Assembly: GCF_014596935.1 (NCBI RefSeq)
Contig: NZ_JACVXC010000005.1
Coordinates: forward strand, 184,490 to 248,489
Source of the DNA: Aestuariibaculum suncheonense
GTDB taxonomy: Bacteria; Bacteroidota; Bacteroidia; Flavobacteriales; Flavobacteriaceae
Direction of reading: 5' to 3'
DNA: 64,000 nt
Shown here: positions 8,501 to 16,582 of the stretch, piece by piece
Numbering within the stretch: position 1 is the stretch's first letter
Layout: each line of letters opens with the position of its first letter
Translations under genes and position numbers: made by a program
Notes under the pieces: generated by a model
The model's database searches: none
The model's input: the letters and a program-made list of their open reading frames with translations, nothing else
Told to the model about the DNA's origin: nothing

Positions 8501-8920
8501 GTCTTCTTCTATATGGACTTGTGTTAAGTTTACCGTGAATTGTGATCCGTCGTTACGGAAACAAGACACTTGCCCATCTGGAATAATGGGGTTGTGAAAC
8601 TGCGTAATTTGTATGTTTTTTGGATTGTCCGGGTATTCGTAATGTTTTCTATCCCATGAAATCACCTCGTTGGAAAAGGTCGATTTTACAGCTTTTCCGA
8701 AATAAATTGCTTTTTTAACGGCTTCTTTATTTACGGCAGGTAAAACCCCCATTTGCCCAGTACAAACGGAGCATATATTTTGGTTAGGCGTTTCAATTTC
8801 CTGATTAGGGCAAGAACAAAACAGTTTGGTTTTAGTGTTTAATCGTACGTGAGTTTCCAGTCCGATAACCAATTCTAATTCGTAGGCTTTTAAAAGCGCG
8901 TCTAATTGTTCTAATTCCAT
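5585..8920 (-). CDS. gatB/aspS: GatB-AspRS fusion: tRNA amidotransferase subunit B / aspartyl-tRNA synthetase
   Basis: One 1111-residue frame joins two complete enzymes. Residues ~1-476 are GatB: VIGLETHVRLNTKTKLF, zinc cysteines C35, C37, C50 and C53, and the YqeY-like tail ending GKAGILVGKVISIIGKGASG. A low-complexity Ser/Thr/Lys/Glu linker spans ~477-512. Residues ~513-1111 are a bacterial-type AspRS: an OB-fold anticodon domain (GWVSSVRDHGELIFIDLRD), motif 2 FRDEDSRGDRQPEF (~737-750), a GAD insertion (~825-915) and motif 3 GIAWGVDRL with R1062. AspRS charges Asp, and GatB with GatA and GatC amidates Asp-tRNA(Asn) or Glu-tRNA(Gln). The ATG overlaps the gatA stop as TAATG, implying translational coupling. 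NCBI uses the name gatB/aspS for such fusions, as I recall. Whether a second free-standing aspS exists cannot be seen here. Confidence 0.95.
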   Translation of the reverse strand: MELEQLDALLKAYELELVIGLETHVRLNTKTKLFCSCPNQEIETPNQNICSVCTGQMGVLPAVNKEAVKKAIYFGKAVKSTFSNEVISWDRKHYEYPDNPKNIQITQFHNPIIPDGQVSCFRNDGSQFTVNLTQVHIEEDAAKLMHEKTVSLVDFNKAGVPLIEIVTEPCIRHIEDASTYAQYIQRIVQNLKISEANLEKGEFKSDVSVSLRKKHSYALNPRTEIKNLNSFKFMVDALKEEVEKQLNYYIEHKEFRPDQTTVLWDADLKQTKTMRKKEYEADYRFISEPDLPFVCIKDVVESIDVDVSSLPFAVESILIKGGVLPQDAKFFTADSLRSETFVAINEVIQDPSFVAKTLTNNIKPEEYGDIHRIEHLIEIFQLFKSEKITSVLVQNAITEYLKDRHFDYNQYFDENTISEDKIQNAIAQVIAENKTIANDIKAGNQGKAGILVGKVISIIGKGASGKVIREGILSALQADTSGTSSGETTVKTKAETQATSKKEQEEVLPEIPIVIKEEYRTHLITDIIDESIDQEVTFAGWVSSVRDHGELIFIDLRDSSTEIFQVRLSRESFPNLDELVRLKPESVITVSGTIVQRKEDDYNAALRTGRIELEAKALDILNLSRTLPFEIKRATKTNENTRFQYKYLDHRNDDVRRTIVNRHKVIKLLRDILDEQDFLEIETPILSAGTDEGAREFIVPSRKQAGAFYTLPQAPQQFKQMLMVSGYEKYFQIARCFRDEDSRGDRQPEFTQLDLEMAYASMQQIVDLNTKMFNEVVTKIYGNKWILHPFEVLTYKEAMDNYGCDRPDLRFGLKLQDITEIVKDTTFQVFSKPIEEGGIVKCIKVTAEEQGKKRLSKGQIEKLTGIAQQHGLGGLAYIIVNEDDLQSPIIKFLGEDIAAGIIEATHAQVGDIVFFSAADYATANKALDAVRQELGSMLKLINPKELRPAWVVDFPMFEKTDEGRWTFTHNPFSMPAVYDIEKHMNGKDEEIGTIIAQQYDLILNGYEIGGGSVRAHKPEILEATYRNMGYNKEEMLKSVGTMYKSFHYGAPPHGGIAWGVDRLMMILEKKTSIREVMAFPKTGTSEDLLFGAPSLLSDKKVEEMNVKIMRK

Positions 8921-10320
8921 TATATCGTATCTTTTAAGAAGTTAGCAAACTTCAAAACAAGTTCGTCATTCGTTTTTGCGGCTGTAATTTGTAAGCCTGT
9001 TTCTGTACCTTGCGGAACCGTTAATGTTGGTAATTGTCCAAGGCTAAAGCCAACGGTATATGCATCGCTTAAATACATGGCGTGCGGGTCTTTTAAACTG
9101 TTGCCTATTTCAGGAGGTGTGCTTGGTGTTACCGGAGATAAGATGATATCAACATCTTTAAAATCCTCCTCAAAGTTTTCTGAAATCGCATCGCGAAGGG
9201 CTAAACTCTTTAAATAAATTTCATCTGAAAATCCTTGTGATAATACCTGGTTTCCACCAACAATGCGTCGTTTGGTTTCTTCTGAAAAATTTTCAGAACG
9301 TGTTACGGCGTAAGATTCTTTTAAGTTTTTATCTTCAATACGGTTACCGTAGTTGGAGCCATCTAAACGCGATAGGTTAGAAGCTGTTTCGGCCATGGCA
9401 AGCGTATAATACGTCGATACTAAAATATCGGATTGGAAGAAATCCAATTCTTTAACCTCGATACCTTTTGCTTTTATTTTTTCAATTGTACTTAAAAAGT
9501 CTGCTTTAATTTTCGGGTCGATCGCATCACTTTCAATAAAGTTTTTAAAGTAACCTACTGATTTAATTTCAGAAGTATCTGAGATACTGTCGGCGTTAAT
9601 TTCCGCGGAAGCGTAAGTCGTCTGATCTTTTACATCTTTACCGCTCATCACGTTTAAAATAATACGAATATCTTCAACCGATTTAGCAATTGGTCCAACA
9701 CAGTCGGTAGATGAGGCATAAGCCATTAGGCCATAACGTGAAATGCGGCCGTAAGTAGGTTTTAGTCCGTAAACATGGTTGTAACCAGCCGGCTGACGAA
9801 CCGAACCACCAGTATCGCCACCAATAGAAAATACGGTATAATCTTTAGCAACGTTTACTGCCGAACCACCACTAGAACCACCACCAACAAGTTCTGGATT
9901 TATAGCGTTTTTTACTGCGCCAAAAATGGTGTTTTCACTTGAAGAACCATGACCGAAACTGTCGCAGTTTTCTTTAACTACAGGGATGGCACCGGCATCT
10001 AACAATTTTTGAATCGCCGTTGCTGTATAAGCTGATTTGTAGTTTTTAAGTAAATCGGAACTCGCTGTGGTTGTCGTTCCCTGAAGCATATAAACATCTT
10101 TAATACCAAAAGGAATGCCTTCCAACAAGCCAATGGTTTCGCCATTGGTAATTTTAGAATCGACTTTAGCTGCTAAGTTAAGCGCTAAGTCATCTAAAGT
10201 AGAATTTACCGTATTATGTGTGTTTGCCTTTAAAGCATTTAATTTTTCCGAAACCAATGCAACACAGGTTATGTCTTTGTTAACCAGTTGTTGGTGAATT
10301 TTATGTATTTGAGACTCCAT
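8920..10320 (-). CDS. gatA: Asp/Glu-tRNA amidotransferase subunit A (glutaminase)
   Basis: This 466-residue amidase-signature protein is the glutaminase subunit of GatCAB, releasing ammonia from Gln or Asn for channelling to GatB. The Ser-cisSer-Lys triad is present: K74 in GIPFGIKDVY, S149/S150 in GGGSSGGSA and the nucleophile S173 in GGDTGGSVRQPAGY. LKPTYGRISRYGLMAYASS is also conserved. Length is close to the usual ~480. The gene starts 3 bases after the gatC stop and its stop overlaps the gatB/aspS start by one base. Operon expression would follow the Asn-leader attenuator upstream of gatC. Confidence 0.95.
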   Translation of the reverse strand: MESQIHKIHQQLVNKDITCVALVSEKLNALKANTHNTVNSTLDDLALNLAAKVDSKITNGETIGLLEGIPFGIKDVYMLQGTTTTASSDLLKNYKSAYTATAIQKLLDAGAIPVVKENCDSFGHGSSSENTIFGAVKNAINPELVGGGSSGGSAVNVAKDYTVFSIGGDTGGSVRQPAGYNHVYGLKPTYGRISRYGLMAYASSTDCVGPIAKSVEDIRIILNVMSGKDVKDQTTYASAEINADSISDTSEIKSVGYFKNFIESDAIDPKIKADFLSTIEKIKAKGIEVKELDFFQSDILVSTYYTLAMAETASNLSRLDGSNYGNRIEDKNLKESYAVTRSENFSEETKRRIVGGNQVLSQGFSDEIYLKSLALRDAISENFEEDFKDVDIILSPVTPSTPPEIGNSLKDPHAMYLSDAYTVGFSLGQLPTLTVPQGTETGLQITAAKTNDELVLKFANFLKDTI

Positions 10321-10323
10321 GTG

Positions 10324-10593
10324 TTATTCTTCTATAATTTTTGAAACCACCAAATAGCCTTTTTTCTCTTTAGGAAAGTTTTCAATAATGATTTGCTTTT
10401 CGGTGGTCGAACTTTCAATCACTTCGTCTTCTCTTAAATCGTTTATCGATAGACAATGATTACGATTATTATTAAAAGAGTTATTATTTGTTGGCTGTGC
10501 ATTTTTAATTACATCAAATAATTTGTTCACGGCCTCACTGGGCTGGGCTCCTTTAATACTCGACAAGATGTCGACGGTCATAATTTTACTCAT
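10324..10593 (-). CDS. gatC: GatC-like subunit of tRNA amidotransferase (divergent, short N-half)
   Basis: This 89-residue protein has a C-terminal half (LREDEVIESSTTEKQIIIEN then FPKEKKGYLVVSKIIEE) that follows the GatC pattern: R-E-D-E, a helix with Asn near its end, proline, then GY/GF-x-V-x-K-ll-E. The N-terminal half is unlike ordinary GatC. The usual VxxLAxLAxLxLxxEE helix is replaced by MTVDILSSIKGAQPSEAVNK followed by an Asn-rich linker (NNNSFNNNRN). GatC normally wraps the GatA-GatB interface. Position immediately upstream of gatA (3-base gap) supports the assignment. It is the first structural gene after the attenuator. The alternative, an unrelated small protein, is less likely given position plus the C-terminal match. 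Confidence 0.75.
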   Translation of the reverse strand: MSKIMTVDILSSIKGAQPSEAVNKLFDVIKNAQPTNNNSFNNNRNHCLSINDLREDEVIESSTTEKQIIIENFPKEKKGYLVVSKIIEE

Positions 10594-10611
10594 GTCTTAA
10601 TAATTTTGGGT

Positions 10612-10646
10612 TAAAAAAAAGCCTTCCGAACTCGGAAGGCTTTTTT
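10612..10646 (-). terminator. Attenuator terminator hairpin in the gat leader (segments 3:4)
   Basis: On the minus strand, GCCTTCCG-AGTT-CGGAAGGC (10640 to 10621) forms an 8-bp G+C-rich stem with a tetraloop, followed by eight T residues. It ends about 20 bases before the gatC ATG, so it lies inside the operon leader and not after a gene. Its 5' arm CCTTCC can instead pair with GGAAGG at 10672-10667, so termination and antitermination exclude each other. Confidence 0.88.
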
Positions 10647-10660
10647 ACATATATTTTAAA

Positions 10661-10713
10661 CAATAACCTTCCTGTCCTAACTTTTAGGATTATTGAAATT
10701 ATTATTGTTATTG
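10661..10713 (-). promoter_or_regulatory. Attenuator segments 1 and 2 (pause hairpin and antiterminator)
   Basis: Segment 1 is CAATAAC at 10713-10707, inside the first Asn codons of the leader peptide. It is fully complementary to GTTATTG at 10667-10661. Segment 2 (GGAAGG at 10672-10667 plus GTTATTG) is also complementary, through GGAAGG, to CCTTCC in the 5' arm of the terminator. A ribosome stalled on Asn codons would mask segment 1 and free segment 2 to form the antiterminator. A ribosome at the TAG (10679-10677) would cover segment 2 and let the terminator fold. This is the trp/his-type attenuation logic. Confidence 0.8.
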
Positions 10714-10724
10714 ATTACTATCAT
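10677..10724 (-). CDS. Asn-rich leader peptide of the gatCAB/aspS operon
   Basis: A 15-codon frame reads MIVINNNNNFNNPKS followed by TAG. Seven of 15 residues are Asn, five in a row, and six of the seven codons are AAT and one AAC. It lies 17 bases downstream of a good -7 element and is followed immediately by antiterminator and terminator sequences, then gatC. The upstream bases are A-rich with no Shine-Dalgarno, as is normal in the phylum. By analogy with trp, his and other leader peptides it would measure charged Asn-tRNA. It was found by reading the minus strand and is far too short for standard ORF calling. Confidence 0.85.
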   Translation of the reverse strand: MIVINNNNNFNNPKS

Positions 10725-10741
10725 TTTTATTTCTTTGTTTT

Positions 10742-10749
10742 CAAATATA
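10742..10749 (-). promoter_or_regulatory. Promoter -7 element of the gat leader
   Basis: On the minus strand TATATTTG matches TAnnTTTG exactly. Transcription would start near 10735, about 11 bases before the leader-peptide ATG at 10724, which leaves a compact attenuator-type leader. A -33 TTG at the ideal distance is not evident. The remaining ~130 bases up to the porin stop (10882) hold nothing else I can recognise. Confidence 0.65.
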
Positions 10750-10881
10750 TAGAGAATAAACATACGATACATTATTTTTTTAAGTATCCTGCAAGGTATT
10801 ATTGAATTGTTAAAAAAGATTAAAATAATTTGTTGTTTGTATAATGAAATGGTTGTTTGTGTTTAATTTTTAAAACCGGAC

Positions 10882-12147
10882 TTAATGAAACGAAATTTGA
10901 TATTGAAGCACAACCATGCCTTTATAGTCCTTTTGTTCTAAGGATATGGCGTCAAATATCGGGCGATGCTGATATCCAATGCTTATTTTATTGTCGTGAG
11001 AGCCTTTTATTAGAAAGTTTACTGTAAAATCATAAACTGTCATGTTATCATTTAAAGCGTCCCAATTGGAATGTTGTATGGCAATATTAGGTTGAATAAT
11101 TGTAGGAAGGTTTAAAACGTTTGTTTCTTTAAATGCGTAACCAAATTGCCCGTACCAGGTGATTCCTGTTCCAATCATAGGAAATGCAACGCCTGAACCA
11201 TTAAAGTCGGTTCCACCTCCGGTTGTTGGATTATTCGCTCCAACATTACGGATATAGTCTTTCCCAAAATCATAATTGAAGTAGCCCAAGTAGGCCGTAA
11301 TGGCATTGCCATTAGATAGCGGAAGATTTAAGAACGAATCTGCTGCATAATGCGAAATGTCATAAATGTTAGTGTCTTCAAGATTGGCATCGCCATCGCT
11401 CATGGCTTCGGGTTGAAATTGAAATCCACCACCTATATTAAGGACTTTTTTCTTTTGCAGATAGGTGCCTGTTTGATAAGCCGATTTGTTAGATTCGTGA
11501 TTAAAAAATTGATATTTTACATATGCCGAAGTTTTTACTCTGGGCTTGTTATTCGCAAAATTAACTGCACCATTGGGAATAGTTTTCACGTAGAAAGGTC
11601 TATTAAACGTCATACGGTAATCAAAATGACCTGCCTGACCTTTAATCCAAAGTCCGAACAAACGGCCAATATCATCGTTAATTTCAACAGAATTCAAGGT
11701 GAATAGAGGTGAGTCCAGGCCCATAAGCGTTTTGCTGCTTCGTATATTCCATCGGTTAAGGCCTTGCCAACCCGATTTTCCAAAGCCAATTTCAAAGTAC
11801 TTGGCAAAAGAATATTCTGCATATAAGTCTAAAATACCAATAGGGAAGGTGTCACCCTTAAAATTGTAATTGTTGCCACCAAACATGGCATAAGTATATA
11901 TTTTCGGGGTTATTTGAGCTGAAATAGGAATGCGTAATCTACGAATGGAAATATCGAAAAATTCTGAAGTCGGTTCACCATGAATTTCTGAGCCTTCATT
12001 TAAATCGGAATACCTGAGCCAGAATTGTGAAGTAATATTCCAGTTAAATGTTGGTTTGAATTTATCATTTTCCTGAGCGAATAGTGTTGCAGGGAATATA
12101 AATAGGAGTAGTAGGTAAAATATTATAGTCTGGTTGTTTATTTTCAT
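10882..12147 (-). CDS. Outer-membrane porin (phosphate-selective porin-like)
   Basis: This 421-residue protein has a signal peptide ending PATLFAQ. The rest alternates in a beta-barrel pattern and ends in a terminal aromatic-type signature (VVLQYQISFH). The segment FFDISIRRLRIPISAQITPKIYTYAMFGG and the later WGQFGYAF-type strands resemble the OprO/OprP-like porins annotated in Bacteroidota. Specificity cannot be read from the sequence. The gene stands alone: it is divergent from gyrB with a 430-base gap upstream, and the gat leader starts ~130 bases downstream. Confidence 0.75.
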   Translation of the reverse strand: MKINNQTIIFYLLLLFIFPATLFAQENDKFKPTFNWNITSQFWLRYSDLNEGSEIHGEPTSEFFDISIRRLRIPISAQITPKIYTYAMFGGNNYNFKGDTFPIGILDLYAEYSFAKYFEIGFGKSGWQGLNRWNIRSSKTLMGLDSPLFTLNSVEINDDIGRLFGLWIKGQAGHFDYRMTFNRPFYVKTIPNGAVNFANNKPRVKTSAYVKYQFFNHESNKSAYQTGTYLQKKKVLNIGGGFQFQPEAMSDGDANLEDTNIYDISHYAADSFLNLPLSNGNAITAYLGYFNYDFGKDYIRNVGANNPTTGGGTDFNGSGVAFPMIGTGITWYGQFGYAFKETNVLNLPTIIQPNIAIQHSNWDALNDNMTVYDFTVNFLIKGSHDNKISIGYQHRPIFDAISLEQKDYKGMVVLQYQISFH

Positions 12148-12178
12148 AACAATGGTAAGTTGTTTAAAGGTTACTAAA

Positions 12179-12186
12179 CAAAGTTA
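12179..12186 (-). promoter_or_regulatory. Candidate -7 element of the porin gene
   Basis: On the minus strand TAACTTTG fits TAnnTTTG, 32 bases upstream of the porin ATG. No -33 TTG is seen at 17-19 bases, so the promoter may depend on an activator. A perfect 13-base palindrome lies just upstream at 12214-12226. Confidence 0.45.
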
Positions 12187-12213
12187 TTACGAACTAAATG
12201 ATGAAAATGTGAC

Positions 12214-12226
12214 AAACATCATGTTT
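12214..12226. repeat. 13-base palindrome upstream of the porin promoter
   Basis: AAACAT-c-ATGTTT is a perfect inverted repeat centred about 35 bases upstream of the porin -7 element, where an activator would bind. The regulator is unknown. Confidence 0.4.
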
Positions 12227-12471
12227 ACCATGAATTTAAACTTTTTATGCTAAAAAGGGGTGGTTTTTCTTGTGAAAAAGTCATTTTGAAGTGGTATTGT
12301 AAACCGTAAATAAGTCTTTAAATGCGTTGTAATTGATTTTTGTAAAATTCAAATTTTACAAAACAAATAAAAACGGCAAAATCAATTTTAAGGCCTTTTT
12401 TAAGCGATTTAAGACATTTTTAATTAATTAACAATTGTTGATAATTTATGGATAAAGTCGATAAAAAGCTT

Positions 12472-12500
12472 TTTGAAAGCTTTGTTATTTCGTATATTTG
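12472..12500 (+). promoter_or_regulatory. gyrB promoter
   Basis: TTTG (12472-12475), a 17-base spacer and TATATTTG (12493-12500) match the Bacteroidota housekeeping consensus in sequence and spacing. Transcription should start near 12506, leaving a ~70-base leader before the gyrB ATG. Confidence 0.8.
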
Positions 12501-12511
12501 TTTGTATCGAG

Positions 12512-12538
12512 AAAATGATGCCTGTGCGTCATTTTTTT
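12512..12538 (+). promoter_or_regulatory. Hairpin with T-run in the gyrB leader
   Basis: AAAATGATGC (12512-12521) and GCGTCATTTT (12526-12535) form a 10-bp stem (one G:T pair) with loop CTGT and further T residues. It sits between promoter and gene and looks like a weak terminator or attenuator. It coincides with the start of a short ORF. Confidence 0.5.
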
Positions 12539-12568
12539 ATGCGTAAACTAGAACAAAATTTAAGATAA
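12515..12568 (+). CDS. Possible 17-codon upstream ORF in the gyrB leader
   Basis: ATG at 12515 opens MMPVRHFFMRKLEQNLR and ends TAA at 12568, nine bases before the gyrB ATG. It begins ~10 bases after the predicted transcription start, and its first codons form the leader hairpin, so translating it would melt the hairpin. It may be a leader peptide or a chance frame. No homologue is known to me. Confidence 0.35.
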   Translation: MMPVRHFFMRKLEQNLR

Positions 12569-14527
<1,959 letters not shown>

Positions 14528-14548
14528 TTTATAGTATTGAATATATTG

Positions 14549-14584
14549 AAAAGGTCGCTTATTTTAAGCGACCTTTTTTTATTT
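14549..14584 (+). terminator. gyrB terminator
   Basis: AAGGTCGCTT-ATTTT-AAGCGACCTT followed by a run of T residues forms a 10-bp stem 22 bases after the gyrB stop. It is nearly symmetrical and could also serve the convergent gene at 14603. Confidence 0.85.
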
Positions 14585-14602
14585 TATATGTTTTTTTGAA
14601 AT

Positions 14603-15049
14603 TTATAAAATACCTAAACGAACACCAGGTGTGCTTAGGCGAACGCTGGTGTTAAAGGAGCGTTGTCTTGGAGCATTGTAATAATAATGATATTGATATC
14701 TGTAGTAATAAAATGATGCGTGCTGATAATAATGATCACTATGGTGACAATGATTGTTGCAATGGGTGTAATGTTCGGCATAAGCATCCTGTTTGCCTTT
14801 CATATAGGCTTTATATGCTTTTTTATCACGACGTTTTAAGGCTTTTTCATAGTCTTTTTGCTCTTCCCAAAATGTGGTTTCATCGGCTTTGGTTTTCGCT
14901 GAAAATTGCTGCTCAAATTTAGCGTCTTCCGCGGCACGTTTCTGATAATACGATGTTTTATCTTGCGGGTTTTCATTTTGTTCCTGAGCTTGCAGATTAA
15001 AAGAAAAGCTTAACGCTAGTAGTATTGCTGATGTTTTAAAAAGTTTCAT
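14603..15049 (-). CDS. Secreted His/Tyr-rich small protein of unknown function
   Basis: This 148-residue protein has an N-terminal signal peptide (MKLFKTSAILLALSFSFNLQAQ). The middle (~25-90) is charged and predicted helical, rich in Lys, Glu, Asp and Ala. The next ~35 residues are extraordinarily rich in His, Tyr and Cys (HYTHCNNHCHHSDHYYQHAS, then YYYRYQYHYYY). The tail is SVRLSTPGVRLGIL. The His/Cys cluster suggests metal binding, but no known metal-protein family is recognised. It is isolated between the gyrB terminator and a divergent promoter region at 15050-15140. Confidence 0.65.
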   Translation of the reverse strand: MKLFKTSAILLALSFSFNLQAQEQNENPQDKTSYYQKRAAEDAKFEQQFSAKTKADETTFWEEQKDYEKALKRRDKKAYKAYMKGKQDAYAEHYTHCNNHCHHSDHYYQHASFYYYRYQYHYYYNAPRQRSFNTSVRLSTPGVRLGIL

Positions 15050-15141
15050 AGTCCTTATTTTATGTTTTACATGACGCTCTAAGGGCGTTTCATTAATAAG
15101 ACAACTATATTTAGTTTTTCCCTACCGCAGTTTTATGCAAA

Positions 15142-15178
15142 ACAAAAAAAGTCAGCTTAATTTTAAGCTGACTTTTAT
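15142..15178 (-). terminator. Terminator of the beta-barrel gene
   Basis: On the minus strand GTCAGCTTAA-ATTAAGCTGAC forms a stem followed by seven T residues, 21 bases after the stop of the gene at 15199. Confidence 0.8.
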
Positions 15179-15198
15179 TAGGACGGTAAGATGGGATT

Positions 15199-15768
15199 TT
15201 AAAAATCGAATCCCACTGAAAATTGCCATACACGGTTTTTAGGGTTTCCATCATCATAAATGTCTCCCATACCTAGGTGGTATCTTATGCCAAATGAAAC
15301 GCCGGAATCGGTTTTAAAGCCGCCTCCAAAGTTTACGCCCCAATCAAAATTATCAGGTTCTGTTTCTCGATATCCATCAAAAAATAAACCTTTATATTCT
15401 TCTTTATGTGACACGGCTAGGCCTACTTGTGGTCCGACTTCTAAAAAGAAGTTATCAGCAGGGTATAGTTTTAGCATTAAGGGCAGGTTTAAATAATCCA
15501 GTTTTTGCGTGAAAGTTGCATTGCTGTTTTCGAGTTCGTAACCTTGTTGTGAGTATAAAAATTCAATTTGGAGGGCTATATTTTCATTGAGAAAAGATTC
15601 GCCGTAGAATCCAATGTGGAAACCGTGGCGTTGTCCTGTTTCGTAGTCGTTATCATATTGCACGGCAGCTAAGTTGTAGCCTCCTTTTATACCAAAATTT
15701 GAATCTTGAGCAAATGTGTTTAAGCTAAAAACTAAAGCACAAACAATTGTAAAAAATAAATTTTTCAT
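15199..15768 (-). CDS. Outer-membrane beta-barrel protein (porin-like, ~8-stranded)
   Basis: This 189-residue protein has a signal peptide (ending LNTFAQ). It carries the repeated aromatic/Gly strand pattern of the outer-membrane beta-barrel family common in Bacteroidota: FGIKGGYNLAAVQYD, HIGFYGESFLNENIALQIEF, LYSQQGYE, YLNLPLMLKLYPADNFFLEVG and a terminal VWQFSVGFDF with C-terminal Phe. It resembles small OmpA-barrel or OMP_b-brl_2 proteins with no plug or peptidoglycan domain. Function is unknown. The next gene upstream (15796) is 27 bases away on the same strand and may be co-transcribed. Confidence 0.8.
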   Translation of the reverse strand: MKNLFFTIVCALVFSLNTFAQDSNFGIKGGYNLAAVQYDNDYETGQRHGFHIGFYGESFLNENIALQIEFLYSQQGYELENSNATFTQKLDYLNLPLMLKLYPADNFFLEVGPQVGLAVSHKEEYKGLFFDGYRETEPDNFDWGVNFGGGFKTDSGVSFGIRYHLGMGDIYDDGNPKNRVWQFSVGFDF

Positions 15769-15795
15769 GAGTGTAGGTTTAATTAAATTAATGAG

Positions 15796-16560
15796 TTATT
15801 TGCCGCCGTTTGCTTGTAAATCGGCCAGGCATTTCGGGTCTAGTTGCGGTACTGTTCCGGCATTAAAAAGGTTGCCAAGGCTTGATGAGCTTTCGGCTGC
15901 CCAGTACATTAAGCAGCTTTCAACATCGCAATGTTTTTCGTGTTCAGGATCTTCGTGGTCTTCGGTCATGGCGGTGCCTAAATTGGTAAGTCCTAAGATG
16001 TGACCAAATTCGTGGTTAATGACCGTAGATTCTAAAGTAATTCGGTTAGGTTCGTATCTACTATCACTAAATCCGTGTAGGGTTTCTTCGTAAATAACGA
16101 AGGAAGTATTTCGGTATGCTGTGCCTAATACCACGCTGGTGTCGTCATTCTGGTCGGACTCACCATCGGCAAAAAACATCCAAATAGCTATTTGGTCTTC
16201 GGTATTGTAAAGTGTGCGATTTTTGTCTTCAATAGCCGCAATTTCTTTGGTGGTATAAGGTGATTCTCCGGGTGATGCAATAGCCCGTTTTTCTACGGTA
16301 ATACCTCCGGGTTTGTAAATTCGAGCGTTTAAAAAATTTTGAAAGTTACTAATGGCGGTTGATGTAGGAGCAAAACCTTCAACATAAACTAATTCTATGA
16401 TTAAGCTTTTATAGGTGTCATCAGAAAGAATATCGAAAGCAGAGCTTCCTGTTGCCTGCTGATTTTCAATTTTAAAATTGGTTGAATTGCTAGAGTTGTC
16501 TTTGGTACACGAGCTAAAAACCAATGCAGCCGTAAGTAATAGAAGTAGTTTGTGTTTCAT
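15796..16560 (-). CDS. Lipoprotein metalloprotease-like protein (zincin)
   Basis: This 254-residue lipoprotein (lipobox VFSSC, Cys18) carries a zincin motif, HEFGHILGLTN (residues 183-193), and a later CLMYWAAES resembling a metzincin Met-turn. In metzincins the motif is HExxHxxGxxH/D; here the third ligand position is Asn193, so zinc may be bound by another residue (His-rich DHEDPEHEKHC follows) or the site is altered. Names such as membrane metalloprotease are used for relatives in Flavobacteriaceae, from memory. It lies just upstream of the beta-barrel gene and downstream of a terminator at 16583-16614. Confidence 0.75.
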   Translation of the reverse strand: MKHKLLLLLTAALVFSSCTKDNSSNSTNFKIENQQATGSSAFDILSDDTYKSLIIELVYVEGFAPTSTAISNFQNFLNARIYKPGGITVEKRAIASPGESPYTTKEIAAIEDKNRTLYNTEDQIAIWMFFADGESDQNDDTSVVLGTAYRNTSFVIYEETLHGFSDSRYEPNRITLESTVINHEFGHILGLTNLGTAMTEDHEDPEHEKHCDVESCLMYWAAESSSSLGNLFNAGTVPQLDPKCLADLQANGGK

Positions 16561-16582
16561 GATTGTAAATATAACTTTTTTT

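Noticed and set aside
10324..10593. Reading the small gene before gatA as an unrelated hypothetical protein
   Set aside because: At first its N-terminus looked unlike GatC, but the C-terminal LREDEV...GYLVVSKIIEE pattern and its place in the operon match GatC.
10612..10646. A simple terminator for the porin gene
   Set aside because: It is ~240 bases after the porin stop, downstream of a separate promoter and short leader frame, and has an antiterminator partner; attenuator fits better.
10594..10760. A T-box riboswitch for the gat operon
   Set aside because: No T-box consensus (TGGNACCGCG-type) and no specifier stem are present; the Asn-rich frame explains the control.
12421..12480. A replication origin near gyrB
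   Set aside because: A+T-rich sequence exists, but no clear DnaA box cluster (TTATCCACA) and no dnaA/dnaN neighbours.
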